From Lachnospiraceae bacterium (lineage in GTDB: Bacteria; Bacillota; Clostridia; Lachnospirales; Lachnospiraceae): a stretch of DNA of 58,241 nucleotides. The position numbers and the translations under genes were made by a program. Position 1 is the stretch's first letter, and each line of letters begins with the position of its first letter. Shown here piece by piece: positions 25,160-33,063 of the stretch. The notes beneath the pieces were generated by a model, which made no database searches, was not told where the DNA came from, and was given only the letters and a program-made list of their open reading frames with translations. The DNA lies in the NCBI GenBank assembly GCA_021153325.1, contig JAGKTQ010000013.1:1-58241 (forward strand), written 5' to 3'.

Positions 25160-25813
25160 CTAAAATGACTTTTCTCGTTTCACGCTCACTGTTACACCAT
25201 CTCCGACCGGAAGAATAGCGGTTTCCAGCTGATCATGATGTTTCAGTTCATATAAATAATCTCGCATTCTCGTATGAATCGTACGATTTCTTCTTGTTAC
25301 CGCATACCGGGATTCCAAAATGTCTCCATCCTGAAGAACATTGTCCGAAACAAGCAATCCGCCCTCCGGTAAAAGCCTTAATATGTCCGGCAGAAAATGA
25401 ATATACTGCCCTTTAGCCGCATCCATAAAAATAAAATCATAAGGACCGGTAAGCGTCTTTAAAATTTCTGTAGCATCACCTTCTAACAAGGTAATATCCT
25501 GTTCTCTGCCCGCTTTTTTGAAATTCTCCTTTGCCAGTGGGATTCTCTTTTCATACTTTTCTATCGTGGTTATATGGCAATCTACAGGTGCATATTCTTT
25601 CATCAGTAACGCGGAAAAACCAATGGCTGTTCCCACTTCAAGAATCGCACTCGGTTTATTGATCGCAAGCAAAAGCTTCAAAAACCCCTGCATTTCTTTT
25701 CGGATTATCGGCACATTGGTTTCTTTGGAATAACGTTCCAGTTCATCTAAAAATGGAGTGTTTCCTCTATCAAAGGAATTGATAAAGGAAACCATTCTTT
25801 CATCAACTATCAT
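25160..25813 (-). CDS. trmR: O-methyltransferase, TrmR-like (5-hydroxyuridine tRNA methyltransferase)
   Basis: 217 residues, class I SAM fold: AILEVGTAIGFSALLM is the SAM-binding loop, DFIFMDAAKGQYIHFLPDIL the acidic metal-binding block, and GGLLVSDNVLQDG follows. This is the YrrM/TrmR type, which converts ho5U34 to mo5U34 in tRNAs. It overlaps the preceding gene by four bases (ATGA) and precedes the U32 gene that would supply its substrate. Confidence 0.85.
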   Translation of the reverse strand: MIVDERMVSFINSFDRGNTPFLDELERYSKETNVPIIRKEMQGFLKLLLAINKPSAILEVGTAIGFSALLMKEYAPVDCHITTIEKYEKRIPLAKENFKKAGREQDITLLEGDATEILKTLTGPYDFIFMDAAKGQYIHFLPDILRLLPEGGLLVSDNVLQDGDILESRYAVTRRNRTIHTRMRDYLYELKHHDQLETAILPVGDGVTVSVKREKSF

Positions 25814-26220
25814 GGTGTTGCCTCACCCACAGCCTCCTCGCTGCTTTCTGTTTCTTCTTCCTCTCCTGCTAAAATTACAAGCATTTCTTCTGCTGTCATA
25901 GAAGTATTAAGAGTATAAGTTCCCTCTTTTATTTTTCCATGATACTCAGAAAAAAGTTCCTGCAGATAGAACAATTTACTGTCTCTGATCAAGCCTCTTG
26001 ACTCTAATAATTCTCCAATCTCTTTCACATCTTTATTACTGGTAATAGAAATTGTCACATCATATCCCGGTTCTACCGAAACAGGTTCTTCTGCAAAAAT
26101 GCGGTAACCATAATCATATGCTGTGACAGCTGCCTTATATACAAATAAAACAACTACCACCGCAATTGCAATTTTAACGATTGTACTTAAAATAGTTCCT
26201 GCCACCTGTTTACCATTCAT
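25810..26220 (-). CDS. short MltG/YceG-like membrane protein lacking the catalytic domain
   Basis: 136 residues: one TM helix (TIVKIAIAVVVVLFVYKAAV), then DVTISITSNKDVKEIGELLESRGLI and KIKEGTYTLNTSMTAEEMLVILAG, which is the LysM-like N-terminal part of MltG. The catalytic YceG domain that should follow (about 200 residues) is missing, replaced by an acidic tail. The stop overlaps trmR by four bases, so the short form is native rather than a recent truncation. In Bacillus the gene at this place, yrrL, encodes full MltG. Confidence 0.75.
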   Translation of the reverse strand: MNGKQVAGTILSTIVKIAIAVVVVLFVYKAAVTAYDYGYRIFAEEPVSVEPGYDVTISITSNKDVKEIGELLESRGLIRDSKLFYLQELFSEYHGKIKEGTYTLNTSMTAEEMLVILAGEEEETESSEEAVGEATP

Positions 26221-26259
26221 AACTACTCCTCTTTTCGCTTAAGGAAAACTATGCTGCAT

Positions 26260-26586
26260 TTAGTTGAATTGCAGCCCCTCTGTTATTTTCAGGGTTATCT
26301 CCTGCATTTTTCGGCAAAAAGCCAGCTCTGCTTCCAAAAAATCATTTACAAGCGGATTTTCTCTGAAAGTCTGATATTTTTGTTCAAACTGTTCTATGCG
26401 CTGAAGCATCTCCTCTTCCGGCGTAGAATTTTGTAATTGATAATTTTCGATACGAAACTCATCAATCTGTTTATGCAGCTCCGGCTGCATATTTATTTTG
26501 TCATACTGAATTTTATATTCTATATATTCCTTCGTCTGTCTTATGACACTCAATAAATCTTCTATTGCCTGATCAACCTCAGCCAT
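26260..26586 (-). CDS. YlbF family regulator
   Basis: 108 residues from ATG 26586, with GGGAGG five bases upstream; a TTG five codons higher overlaps that site. All-helical, with VIRQTKEYIEYKIQYDKI and FEQKYQTFRENPLVNDFLEAELAFC as in YlbF/YmcA proteins, which bind RNase Y in Bacillus and tune mRNA cleavage. Adjacency to RNase J (17 bases) agrees with a role in RNA turnover. Confidence 0.82.
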   Translation of the reverse strand: MAEVDQAIEDLLSVIRQTKEYIEYKIQYDKINMQPELHKQIDEFRIENYQLQNSTPEEEMLQRIEQFEQKYQTFRENPLVNDFLEAELAFCRKMQEITLKITEGLQFN

Positions 26587-26602
26587 AACAACCTCCCTCA
26601 AA

Positions 26603-28279
26603 TTATTCTACTTCCATAATAATCGGCAAAATCATTGGACGACGTTTTGTCTTTTTCCATACAAATTCACTTAAAGAATCTTTAATCGTGGACTTGATCT
26701 TGCCCCAGTCCGTAACTCCCTTATCCAGACATCCTTCGATGCCAATACTGATAACTTCCTTTGCTTCATCCATCAGTGCATCGGATTCTCTTACATATAC
26801 AAATCCTCTGGAAACGATATCCGGACCGGATACAAGCTGTCCCGAATATTTCTCCAATGCCAATACAACAATCATGATACCATCTTCTGCAAGGTGCTGT
26901 CTATCGCGAAGCACGACATTTCCAACATCTCCAACACCAAGACCATCTACTAAGATAGCTCCTGTCTGCACCTTTCCTGTTATTGCTGCACCTTCATTAT
27001 CCAACTCCAGTACATCCCCGGAAGTTAAAATAAAGATATTCTCTTTTTCAATGCCCAGCTCTTTTGCTATTTTTGCCTGTGCCTTTAAATGTTTATATTC
27101 ACCATGTACCGGTATAGCATATTTCGGCTGAACAAGCGTATAAATTAACTTAATTTCTTCCTGACAAGCATGTCCTGATACGTGCACATCCTGGAAAATA
27201 ACATCAGCACCCTTCATCATCAATTCATTAATGATATTGGTAACTGCCTTTTCATTTCCCGGTATCGGATTGGATGAGAAAATGACCGTATCCTTTGGCC
27301 CGATAGAAATTTTACGGTGCATATTATTTGCCATACGGGAAAGTGCCGCCATACTTTCACCCTGACTTCCGGTCGTAATAATGACCGTTTTTTCATCCGG
27401 ATAATTTTTCAACTGCTCGATATCGATCAAAGTCTTATCCGGAATGTCCAAATACCCAAGCGTTGTTGCAGTTTCGATGATATTTACCATGCTCCTGCCT
27501 TCAACGACAACTTTTCTGTCAAACTTATACGCAGAATTAATGATCTGCTGTACACGGTCAACGTTGGAAGCAAAGGTTGCAATAATGATACGCGTATCCT
27601 TATGCTCCTCAAACAACGTATCAAAGGTTCTTCCAATCGTCTTTTCTGACTGGGTAAATCCCGGTCTTTCTGCATTCGTACTGTCACACATCAATGCCAG
27701 TACACCTTTTTTACCAATTTCTGCAAAACGCTGCAGATCAATAGCATCACCAAATACTGGTGTATAATCCACTTTGAAATCTCCAGTATGCACAATCGTT
27801 CCTGCTGGGGAGTAAATAGCAAGGGCTGCTGCATCTACAATGGAGTGATTCGTTTTAATAAATTCAATACGGAACTGTCCTAAATTAATAGACTGTCCGA
27901 ATTTTACAACTTTACGTTTTGTACAATTTGTCAGATTATGCTCTTTTAATTTGTGCTCAATAATTCCCATCGTCAGTTTCGTAGCATAAATAGGAATATT
28001 CATTTCCTTCAGGACATAAGGAATTGCACCAATATGATCCTCATGTCCGTGAGTGATCATCAATCCTTTTACTTTTGAAATATTATCTTTCAGATAGGTA
28101 ATATCTGGAATTACAAGGTCGATTCCGAGCATATCATCTGCCGGAAATGCAAGACCGCAATCCACCACAACAATACTGTCTTCGTATTCAAAGGCAGTAA
28201 TATTCATACCAATCTGCTCCAAGCCCCCTAAAGGAATAATCTTTAGCTTGGAAGCGTTTTTTTGTTCATTTTTTTTCAA
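26603..28279 (-). CDS. rnj: ribonuclease J
   Basis: 558 residues. The metallo-beta-lactamase motif THGHEDHIGAIPY (HxHxDH), HTGDFKVDYTP, and the beta-CASP region (MCDSTNAERPGFTQSE, ITTGSQGE, HVSGHACQEE, PVHGEYKHL) are all present; the C-terminal domain ends KTKRRPMILPIIMEVE. RNase J has 5'-3' exonuclease and endonuclease activity on mRNA and rRNA. Start overlaps the fur-family stop by four bases. Confidence 0.95.
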   Translation of the reverse strand: MKKNEQKNASKLKIIPLGGLEQIGMNITAFEYEDSIVVVDCGLAFPADDMLGIDLVIPDITYLKDNISKVKGLMITHGHEDHIGAIPYVLKEMNIPIYATKLTMGIIEHKLKEHNLTNCTKRKVVKFGQSINLGQFRIEFIKTNHSIVDAAALAIYSPAGTIVHTGDFKVDYTPVFGDAIDLQRFAEIGKKGVLALMCDSTNAERPGFTQSEKTIGRTFDTLFEEHKDTRIIIATFASNVDRVQQIINSAYKFDRKVVVEGRSMVNIIETATTLGYLDIPDKTLIDIEQLKNYPDEKTVIITTGSQGESMAALSRMANNMHRKISIGPKDTVIFSSNPIPGNEKAVTNIINELMMKGADVIFQDVHVSGHACQEEIKLIYTLVQPKYAIPVHGEYKHLKAQAKIAKELGIEKENIFILTSGDVLELDNEGAAITGKVQTGAILVDGLGVGDVGNVVLRDRQHLAEDGIMIVVLALEKYSGQLVSGPDIVSRGFVYVRESDALMDEAKEVISIGIEGCLDKGVTDWGKIKSTIKDSLSEFVWKKTKRRPMILPIIMEVE

Positions 28280-28725
28280 TCAGTTTTACCTCCACATTCT
28301 TTACAATACCCGTAGAGTTTCACTTCATGGTCAACTATTTGGAAACCTTCTTTGTCTGTAATTTTCTTTTCCAATTCTTCCAGTAAATCGTCCTCGAAAG
28401 AAATGACTTTTCCACAAGACAGACAAATCAGGTGATGATGATGGTGTTTAGTCGTATCCGTACTTCCACTCCCAATTTCGTAACGGACATAACCATCATC
28501 AAGATTAATCCTGTCCACTAAGTGTAATTCTAAAAGCATTTGTATTGTTCTATAAACAGTAGCCAGTCCGATTTCCGGGTAGTCTACTTTTACAAGCTCA
28601 TATATTTCTTCGGCAGTTAAATGTTTATCTGGGCACGAAGCAATTGCTTCCAAAACAAGCACTCTTTGATTCGTCACTTTTAATCCTTTATCTTTCAACA
28701 ATTGTTTAAACTGTTCTCTATCCAT
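28276..28725 (-). CDS. Fur family metalloregulator
   Basis: 149 residues. Winged helix: LLKDKGLKVTNQRVLVLEAI and GLATVYRTIQMLLE (DNA recognition helix). Metal sites: HHHHHLICLSCGK and the C-terminal CKECGG give the structural Zn site with two CxxC pairs, and the His cluster belongs to the regulatory site. Fur, Zur or PerR cannot be separated safely from sequence alone. It sits in an operon of RNA and cell-wall genes, not metal transporters. Confidence 0.88.
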   Translation of the reverse strand: MDREQFKQLLKDKGLKVTNQRVLVLEAIASCPDKHLTAEEIYELVKVDYPEIGLATVYRTIQMLLELHLVDRINLDDGYVRYEIGSGSTDTTKHHHHHLICLSCGKVISFEDDLLEELEKKITDKEGFQIVDHEVKLYGYCKECGGKTD

Positions 28726-28850
28726 GACTAATCTATCCCCCAGTTTATTTCTGCCAATCCGACTTTTTCCATCGGCTCTCTATATTTATTCTTTCCACCG
28801 GTTTCCTTTTTTAATCTTTTCATCCGGCTTTCAGTCTAATTTTCTATAAA

Positions 28851-29111
28851 CTATTCTTCTACAAATTCTACATCTTCTAAGAGATTCTCAAAAATATCAG
28901 CCACTGCTTTTAACTCTGCTTCATCTGAAACAATTTCATAAAGGCTGTCACTTTCTTCATTTTGGGATAAGTCCTTTAAAATTAAAGCTTCTCCATCCCC
29001 TTCTTCAAAATCCGTTACAAGAATATAATTTACTCCTGCTACCGTTGTCTGTTCAAGCACATAAAAATCAACCGGAGCTTCGCCCTCCGGGTTAAATGTT
29101 ATCTTCTCCAT
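28851..29111 (-). CDS. DUF1292 protein (YrzB family)
   Basis: 86 residues from ATG 29111 (MEKITFNPEGEAPVDFYVLE) behind AGAGG; the frame is open further up but overlaps ruvX. VNYILVTDFEEGDGEALILKD is the conserved DUF1292 block; the product is very acidic. Members almost always follow ruvX in Bacillota. Function unknown. The 125 bases after it, before the fur gene, show no strong promoter. Confidence 0.8.
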   Translation of the reverse strand: MEKITFNPEGEAPVDFYVLEQTTVAGVNYILVTDFEEGDGEALILKDLSQNEESDSLYEIVSDEAELKAVADIFENLLEDVEFVEE

Positions 29112-29547
29112 CCTTTTCTTTCCTCTCGTTCTGTCGCAGATCCAAATATCCCTGTAAAATAAAAGTTGCAGCAATTTTATCTACATACTCTTTTCTGTGT
29201 TCTCTACGAATGCCAGCTTCCATCATCGCTCTATCTGCCGCTACTGTAGTCAGTCTTTCATCCCACATTTTTACCGGTAATCCAGTTCTACGTTCCAGCT
29301 TTTCTTTAAATTCTAAAGAAAGCTCTGCACGATCTCCCAACGTATCATTCATATTTTTAGGAAGACCGAGAACTATCTCCGTTACTTCATATTCTTCTAT
29401 CAGTTGTTCTATTCTCGCCAACGTCTGACGGAGCTTGTTTTCATCCTTTCTACGGATAATCTCAACTCCCTGCGCTGTAATAAGCAGCGAATCACTGATT
29501 GCCACACCCACTGTTTTAGAACCAAAGTCCAATCCCATTATACGCAT
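29092..29547 (-). CDS. ruvX: RuvX/YqgF Holliday-junction resolvase-like nuclease
   Basis: 151 residues with RNase H-like fold: MGLDFGSKTVGVAISD (first Asp), EIVLGLPKNMNDTLGDRA, and MWDERLTTVAADRAM with the last catalytic acid near DKIAATFILQGYLD. The family processes the 5' end of pre-16S rRNA. It lies 20 bases after ireB and overlaps yrzB by 20. Confidence 0.92.
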   Translation of the reverse strand: MRIMGLDFGSKTVGVAISDSLLITAQGVEIIRRKDENKLRQTLARIEQLIEEYEVTEIVLGLPKNMNDTLGDRAELSLEFKEKLERRTGLPVKMWDERLTTVAADRAMMEAGIRREHRKEYVDKIAATFILQGYLDLRQNERKEKDGEDNI

Positions 29548-29567
29548 GTGGTTCTCCTCTCAAAAAC

Positions 29568-29855
29568 TTATTTCCAATGATTGTTTTTGATATATTCTTT
29601 CAGCATTTCTTCGACCAACTCGTCCCTTTCCACTTTCATAATAAGACTTCTGGCGTTTTTGTGACTCGTAATATAAGTCGGATCTCCTGACATAATATAA
29701 CCAACAATTTGATTGACTGGATTGTAACCTTTTTCTGTAAGCGCCTCGTATACTTCTCTAAGCACTACTTTAACACCTGTTTCAGGTTCTACATCCACTT
29801 TAAAAAATTGTGTGCTTCCCAAATCTGTGTTTTTTTCTCCAAATCTATCTTGCAT
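29568..29855 (-). CDS. ireB: IreB family regulatory phosphoprotein
   Basis: 95 residues from ATG 29855; a TTG eight codons upstream is an alternative, and neither start has an ideal ribosome site. TEKGYNPVNQIVGYIMSGDPTYI is the conserved core; the C-terminal helix is KVERDELVEEMLKEY. In Enterococcus IreB is phosphorylated by the PASTA kinase IreK and modulates cephalosporin resistance. First gene of the block that runs to 23897. Confidence 0.85.
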   Translation of the reverse strand: MQDRFGEKNTDLGSTQFFKVDVEPETGVKVVLREVYEALTEKGYNPVNQIVGYIMSGDPTYITSHKNARSLIMKVERDELVEEMLKEYIKNNHWK

Positions 29856-29933
29856 TTCAAATAGCCATGCCTTTCTCAATACCTGTACTTTTCTCTGTTT
29901 ACAATGCGGCGCATAATCGCCCCTATTATTCCT

Positions 29934-29962
29934 ATCTTACCCCATCTATTCAGAAAATTCAA
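29934..29962 (-). promoter_or_regulatory. promoter of the ireB-ruvX operon
   Basis: TTGAAT (29957-29962), 17-base spacer, TAAGAT (29934-29939), 79 bases before the ireB ATG. Confidence 0.6.
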
Positions 29963-29999
29963 TGTATACTTTCTTAATTTATTCTTGTGATAAGAAATT

Positions 30000-31349
30000 C
30001 TATTCCATCATAAGTATCTCATCCGTTAAAAATCCCGTAATTCTGCCTTCTACCAATTTGTTTGAAAGATTTTCTGTTCCTTTTTTAGCAACTTTGATGT
30101 ACTCTTTCGTGTGCCCGATCTGATAGATACTTCCCTCTATTTCTTTTTCTTCTTCAAAAAGGACTTCTACAACTTCATTCATTTTCTTTCCACGGTATTC
30201 CTTGGACTGTTCTTTTTCCATGACAAGCAGACGGCTGCTCCGAGTCTGTTTTTCTCCATCCGGCACCTGATTTTCCATGACAGCTGCAGGAGTTCCCTGT
30301 CTCTTGGAATACTTAAATACATGCATTTCATAAAATGAAATTTTCTCTAAAAATTTATAAGTTTCTTCAAACTCTTCTTCTGTCTCTCCCGGAAATCCTA
30401 CGATCACATCAGTGGTAATTGCCGGATTGTCATACACACGACGCAAAAGCTCTACTTTTTCATAGTATTCTTCCGCACTGTAGTGTCTGTTCATTCTTTT
30501 TAATGTGGCATTGCAGCCGCTTTGAAGCGACAGATGGAAATGCGGACATACCTTTTCCATTTTGCTCAATTCCAAGGCAAATTGTTCCGAAACGATCCGA
30601 GGTTCCAAAGAACCTAATCGTATACGTTTTAGCCCTTCTATCTTGTGGATTTCTTTGACCAATTCCAAAAGCTTTGATTGCCCAGTATACTTTGGCATTC
30701 CATTGGAAGAAGTCTCTCCAGAAAAATCTATACCATAGGAGCTGATATGAATCCCTGTCAAAACAATTTCCTGATAACCATTTTCCACAATGCCTTTTAC
30801 TTCCGCAAGTACATCTTCCATTTTACGGCTTCTTACTCTTCCTCTTGCATAAGGGATGATACAATAGGAGCAAAATTGATTACAACCATCCTGAATTTTA
30901 ATATATGCTCTTGTATGTTCTGCCGTTTTTGTCAAAGTCATTTCCTCATACTCTGCCGTATGATTGATGTCGATCACACTAGTATCGTGTATCGTTTTAT
31001 CCTGCTCTTCAAAAAAGGCTTCCAAAATTGGAATTAGATCTTTTTTTCTATTATTACCGACGCACAAATCTACACCAGCATCTTGCAGAACAGCCTCTTT
31101 TCCAGTCTGTACATAACAGCCCACTGCCACAACAACTGCATTGGGATTTCTCTTTTTCGCCTGATGAAGCATCTGTCTGCTTTTTCTATCTGCAATGTTT
31201 GTAACCGTACAAGTATTCACTATATAAACGTCAGCCTGTTCATCAAAAGGTACAATTATGTAACCTTTTTCTTGTAACATTTGTTGCATAACGTCCATTT
31301 CATAAGCATTTACTTTACAACCCAGATTGTGTAATGCTACACTTTTCAT
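30000..31349 (-). CDS. mtaB: tRNA t6A37 methylthiotransferase MtaB
   Basis: 449 residues from ATG 31349 with GTGAGGA upstream. N-terminal MTTase domain with cysteines in LGCKVNAYE, NTCTVTNIADRKSRQ and AVGCYVQ; radical SAM triad in GCNQFCSYCIIPYARG; GEDLVLTGI-like block YQEIVLTGIHISSYG; and a C-terminal TRAM domain. GCKVN and CTVTNIAD mark MtaB (ms2t6A) rather than MiaB or RimO. It adds a methylthio group next to the tRNA-Lys anticodon. Confidence 0.92.
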   Translation of the reverse strand: MKSVALHNLGCKVNAYEMDVMQQMLQEKGYIIVPFDEQADVYIVNTCTVTNIADRKSRQMLHQAKKRNPNAVVVAVGCYVQTGKEAVLQDAGVDLCVGNNRKKDLIPILEAFFEEQDKTIHDTSVIDINHTAEYEEMTLTKTAEHTRAYIKIQDGCNQFCSYCIIPYARGRVRSRKMEDVLAEVKGIVENGYQEIVLTGIHISSYGIDFSGETSSNGMPKYTGQSKLLELVKEIHKIEGLKRIRLGSLEPRIVSEQFALELSKMEKVCPHFHLSLQSGCNATLKRMNRHYSAEEYYEKVELLRRVYDNPAITTDVIVGFPGETEEEFEETYKFLEKISFYEMHVFKYSKRQGTPAAVMENQVPDGEKQTRSSRLLVMEKEQSKEYRGKKMNEVVEVLFEEEKEIEGSIYQIGHTKEYIKVAKKGTENLSNKLVEGRITGFLTDEILMME

Positions 31350-31382
31350 ATTATTCCTCACTAATTTTGTACTGTTTTATCA

Positions 31383-31411
31383 TTGACTTTTACCACTTCA
31401 ACCTTTAGTAT
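31383..31411 (+). promoter_or_regulatory. promoter of the HPr-like gene
   Basis: TTGACT (31383-31388), 17-base spacer, TAGTAT (31406-31411), 39 bases before the ATG, followed by a strong AAGGAGG ribosome site. Confidence 0.65.
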
Positions 31412-31450
31412 AGAAGCAGAAGGTATGAATACATTAAGGAGGTAGTTCCA

Positions 31451-31681
31451 ATGAAAACAGTACAGATTTCATTAAATTCTATTGATAAGGTAAAATCTTT
31501 TGTAAACGATATTACAAAATTCGATTATGATTTTGACTTAGTATCTGGAAGATACGTTATCGATGCAAAATCTATCATGGGTATCTTCAGCTTAGATTTA
31601 TCCAAACCAATCGATTTGAATATCCATGCAGAAGACAATGTTGATGAAGTTTTAGAAGTTCTTAAACCATATATGATTTAA
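31451..31681 (+). CDS. HPr family protein without the catalytic histidine (76 aa)
   Basis: The length and the pattern KFDYDFDLVSGRY-IDAKSIMGIFSLDLSKPIDL match HPr of the phosphotransferase system, in particular the Ser46 neighbourhood KSIMGIFSL. The His15 block (GIHARPA) is absent; this part reads LNSIDKVKSFVNDI. It therefore cannot relay phosphate to sugars but could still be a HPrK target or bind partners, like Crh. Solitary, with own promoter and terminator, and one of only three plus-strand genes here. Confidence 0.82.
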   Translation: MKTVQISLNSIDKVKSFVNDITKFDYDFDLVSGRYVIDAKSIMGIFSLDLSKPIDLNIHAEDNVDEVLEVLKPYMI

Positions 31682-31723
31682 TCTTCTAAGCTCCACTACA
31701 TTACATATTGAAACAACTACACG

Positions 31724-31763
31724 GAAGAGGCTTTGAATGGATTCAAGGCCTCTTCTTTTTTTA
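31724..31763 (+). terminator. intrinsic terminator of the HPr-like gene
   Basis: A 15-bp stem (31724-31738 with 31741-31755, one wobble) followed by TTTTTTTAT. It touches the end of the convergent thiI gene and may serve both. Confidence 0.9.
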
Positions 31764-32948
31764 TTTATCACACTGGACAATAATCAGCTCATCTGTTTCT
31801 AATGCAGTCTTTACAAGTTCGTCTATTTTTTCTTCCAGATTTTTCTCATGTTTTTTGATCATATTCAAATTTGGTTTTGTTACCGGATGTTTGGCAACAA
31901 AAATAGTACAACAATCTTCGTATGGAAGAATGGATGTTTCGTATGTGTTGATCTTCTCTGCCACCTCTACGATCTCCTGCTTATCAAAACCGATCAATGG
32001 TCGATATACCGGCATAGTACATACTTCATTTGTTGCAGCAAGGGAATGCATTGTCTGAGATGCTACCTGTCCAATACTTTCGCCAGTGATCAATCCAAGG
32101 CACTCTGTTTCCTTGGCAATGTGTTCTGCAATTTTCATCATAAGACGACGCATAATAATGGTTAATTCTTCATGTGGGCATTTCTCATAAATATAAAGCT
32201 GTATATCTGTAAAATTGATAACATGCAAATAAATCGGACCAGTATAACGAGATACTAATTTTGCCAGATCTACAACTTTCTGTTTTGCACGTTCTGAAGT
32301 ATATGGTGGTGCATGGAAATATACTGCATCAATTTTAACGCCACGTTTTGCGATCATATATCCTGCAACTGGTGAATCAATTCCGCCGGATAAGAGAAGC
32401 ATTGCTTTTCCAGCTGTACCGATCGGCATTCCACCTGGTCCTGGAATGATTTCAGAATAAATGTATATTTTTTCTCTAATCTCGATATTTAAAACAATAT
32501 CCGGATTATGCACATCCACGTGCATCTCCGGGTAAGCATCCAAAATAGCGCCACCCATTTCTCTATTGATCTCCATAGAATCAAGGGGATAATTTTTACG
32601 CGCTCTTCTTGCCATTACTTTAAATGTTTTATTTTTTTCTGGGTAAACATCTGCAATGTATTTGACTACTGTATCGCAAAGTTTTTCAAAGCCTTCATCT
32701 TCCACATAAACGACCGGGCAGATTCCCGAAATACCAAATACTGTCTTTAAGTTGTCCACTGTTTCATCGAAGTCAAAATCTGTCAGAGCATCCACATAAA
32801 TTCTTCCCTGCGTTTTGTGGACTTTAAATTCTCCTTCGCATCTTTTTAATGCATATTTGATCTGCTGCACTAATGCATCTTCAAACAAATATCTGTTTTT
32901 TCCTTTTACGCCAATTTCAGCGTATTTAATCAAAAAAGCTGTAAACAT
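31761..32948 (-). CDS. thiI: tRNA 4-thiouridine sulfurtransferase ThiI
   Basis: 395 residues: ferredoxin-like plus THUMP domain (residues ~1-165), then the PP-loop LLLSGGIDSPVAGYMIAKRG, which adenylates the target uridine, and the CTMPVYRPLIGFDKQEIVEVA region. A rhodanese domain is absent, as usual in Gram-positives, so sulfur would come directly from a dedicated cysteine desulfurase, encoded immediately upstream. Makes s4U8 in tRNA. Confidence 0.93.
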   Translation of the reverse strand: MFTAFLIKYAEIGVKGKNRYLFEDALVQQIKYALKRCEGEFKVHKTQGRIYVDALTDFDFDETVDNLKTVFGISGICPVVYVEDEGFEKLCDTVVKYIADVYPEKNKTFKVMARRARKNYPLDSMEINREMGGAILDAYPEMHVDVHNPDIVLNIEIREKIYIYSEIIPGPGGMPIGTAGKAMLLLSGGIDSPVAGYMIAKRGVKIDAVYFHAPPYTSERAKQKVVDLAKLVSRYTGPIYLHVINFTDIQLYIYEKCPHEELTIIMRRLMMKIAEHIAKETECLGLITGESIGQVASQTMHSLAATNEVCTMPVYRPLIGFDKQEIVEVAEKINTYETSILPYEDCCTIFVAKHPVTKPNLNMIKKHEKNLEEKIDELVKTALETDELIIVQCDK

Positions 32949-32996
32949 ACGAATCCTCGTTTCTTTATTATTCTCTTATACCTTTGTCACAGTTTA

Positions 32997-33043
32997 GTGG
33001 CAAATCTCCTGTGTTTCTTGTGCGAACCTTGGAGACTTGCCAC
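32997..33043 (-). other. long hairpin between the cysteine desulfurase and thiI genes
   Basis: GTGGCAAGTCTCC and GGAGATTTGCCAC pair over 13 bp (one wobble) around a 21-base loop. No U-tract follows, so it is not a standard terminator. It lies in the 115-base gap between two functionally linked genes. Confidence 0.55.
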
Positions 33044-33063
33044 GCCCATTCTTTCATAACCAC

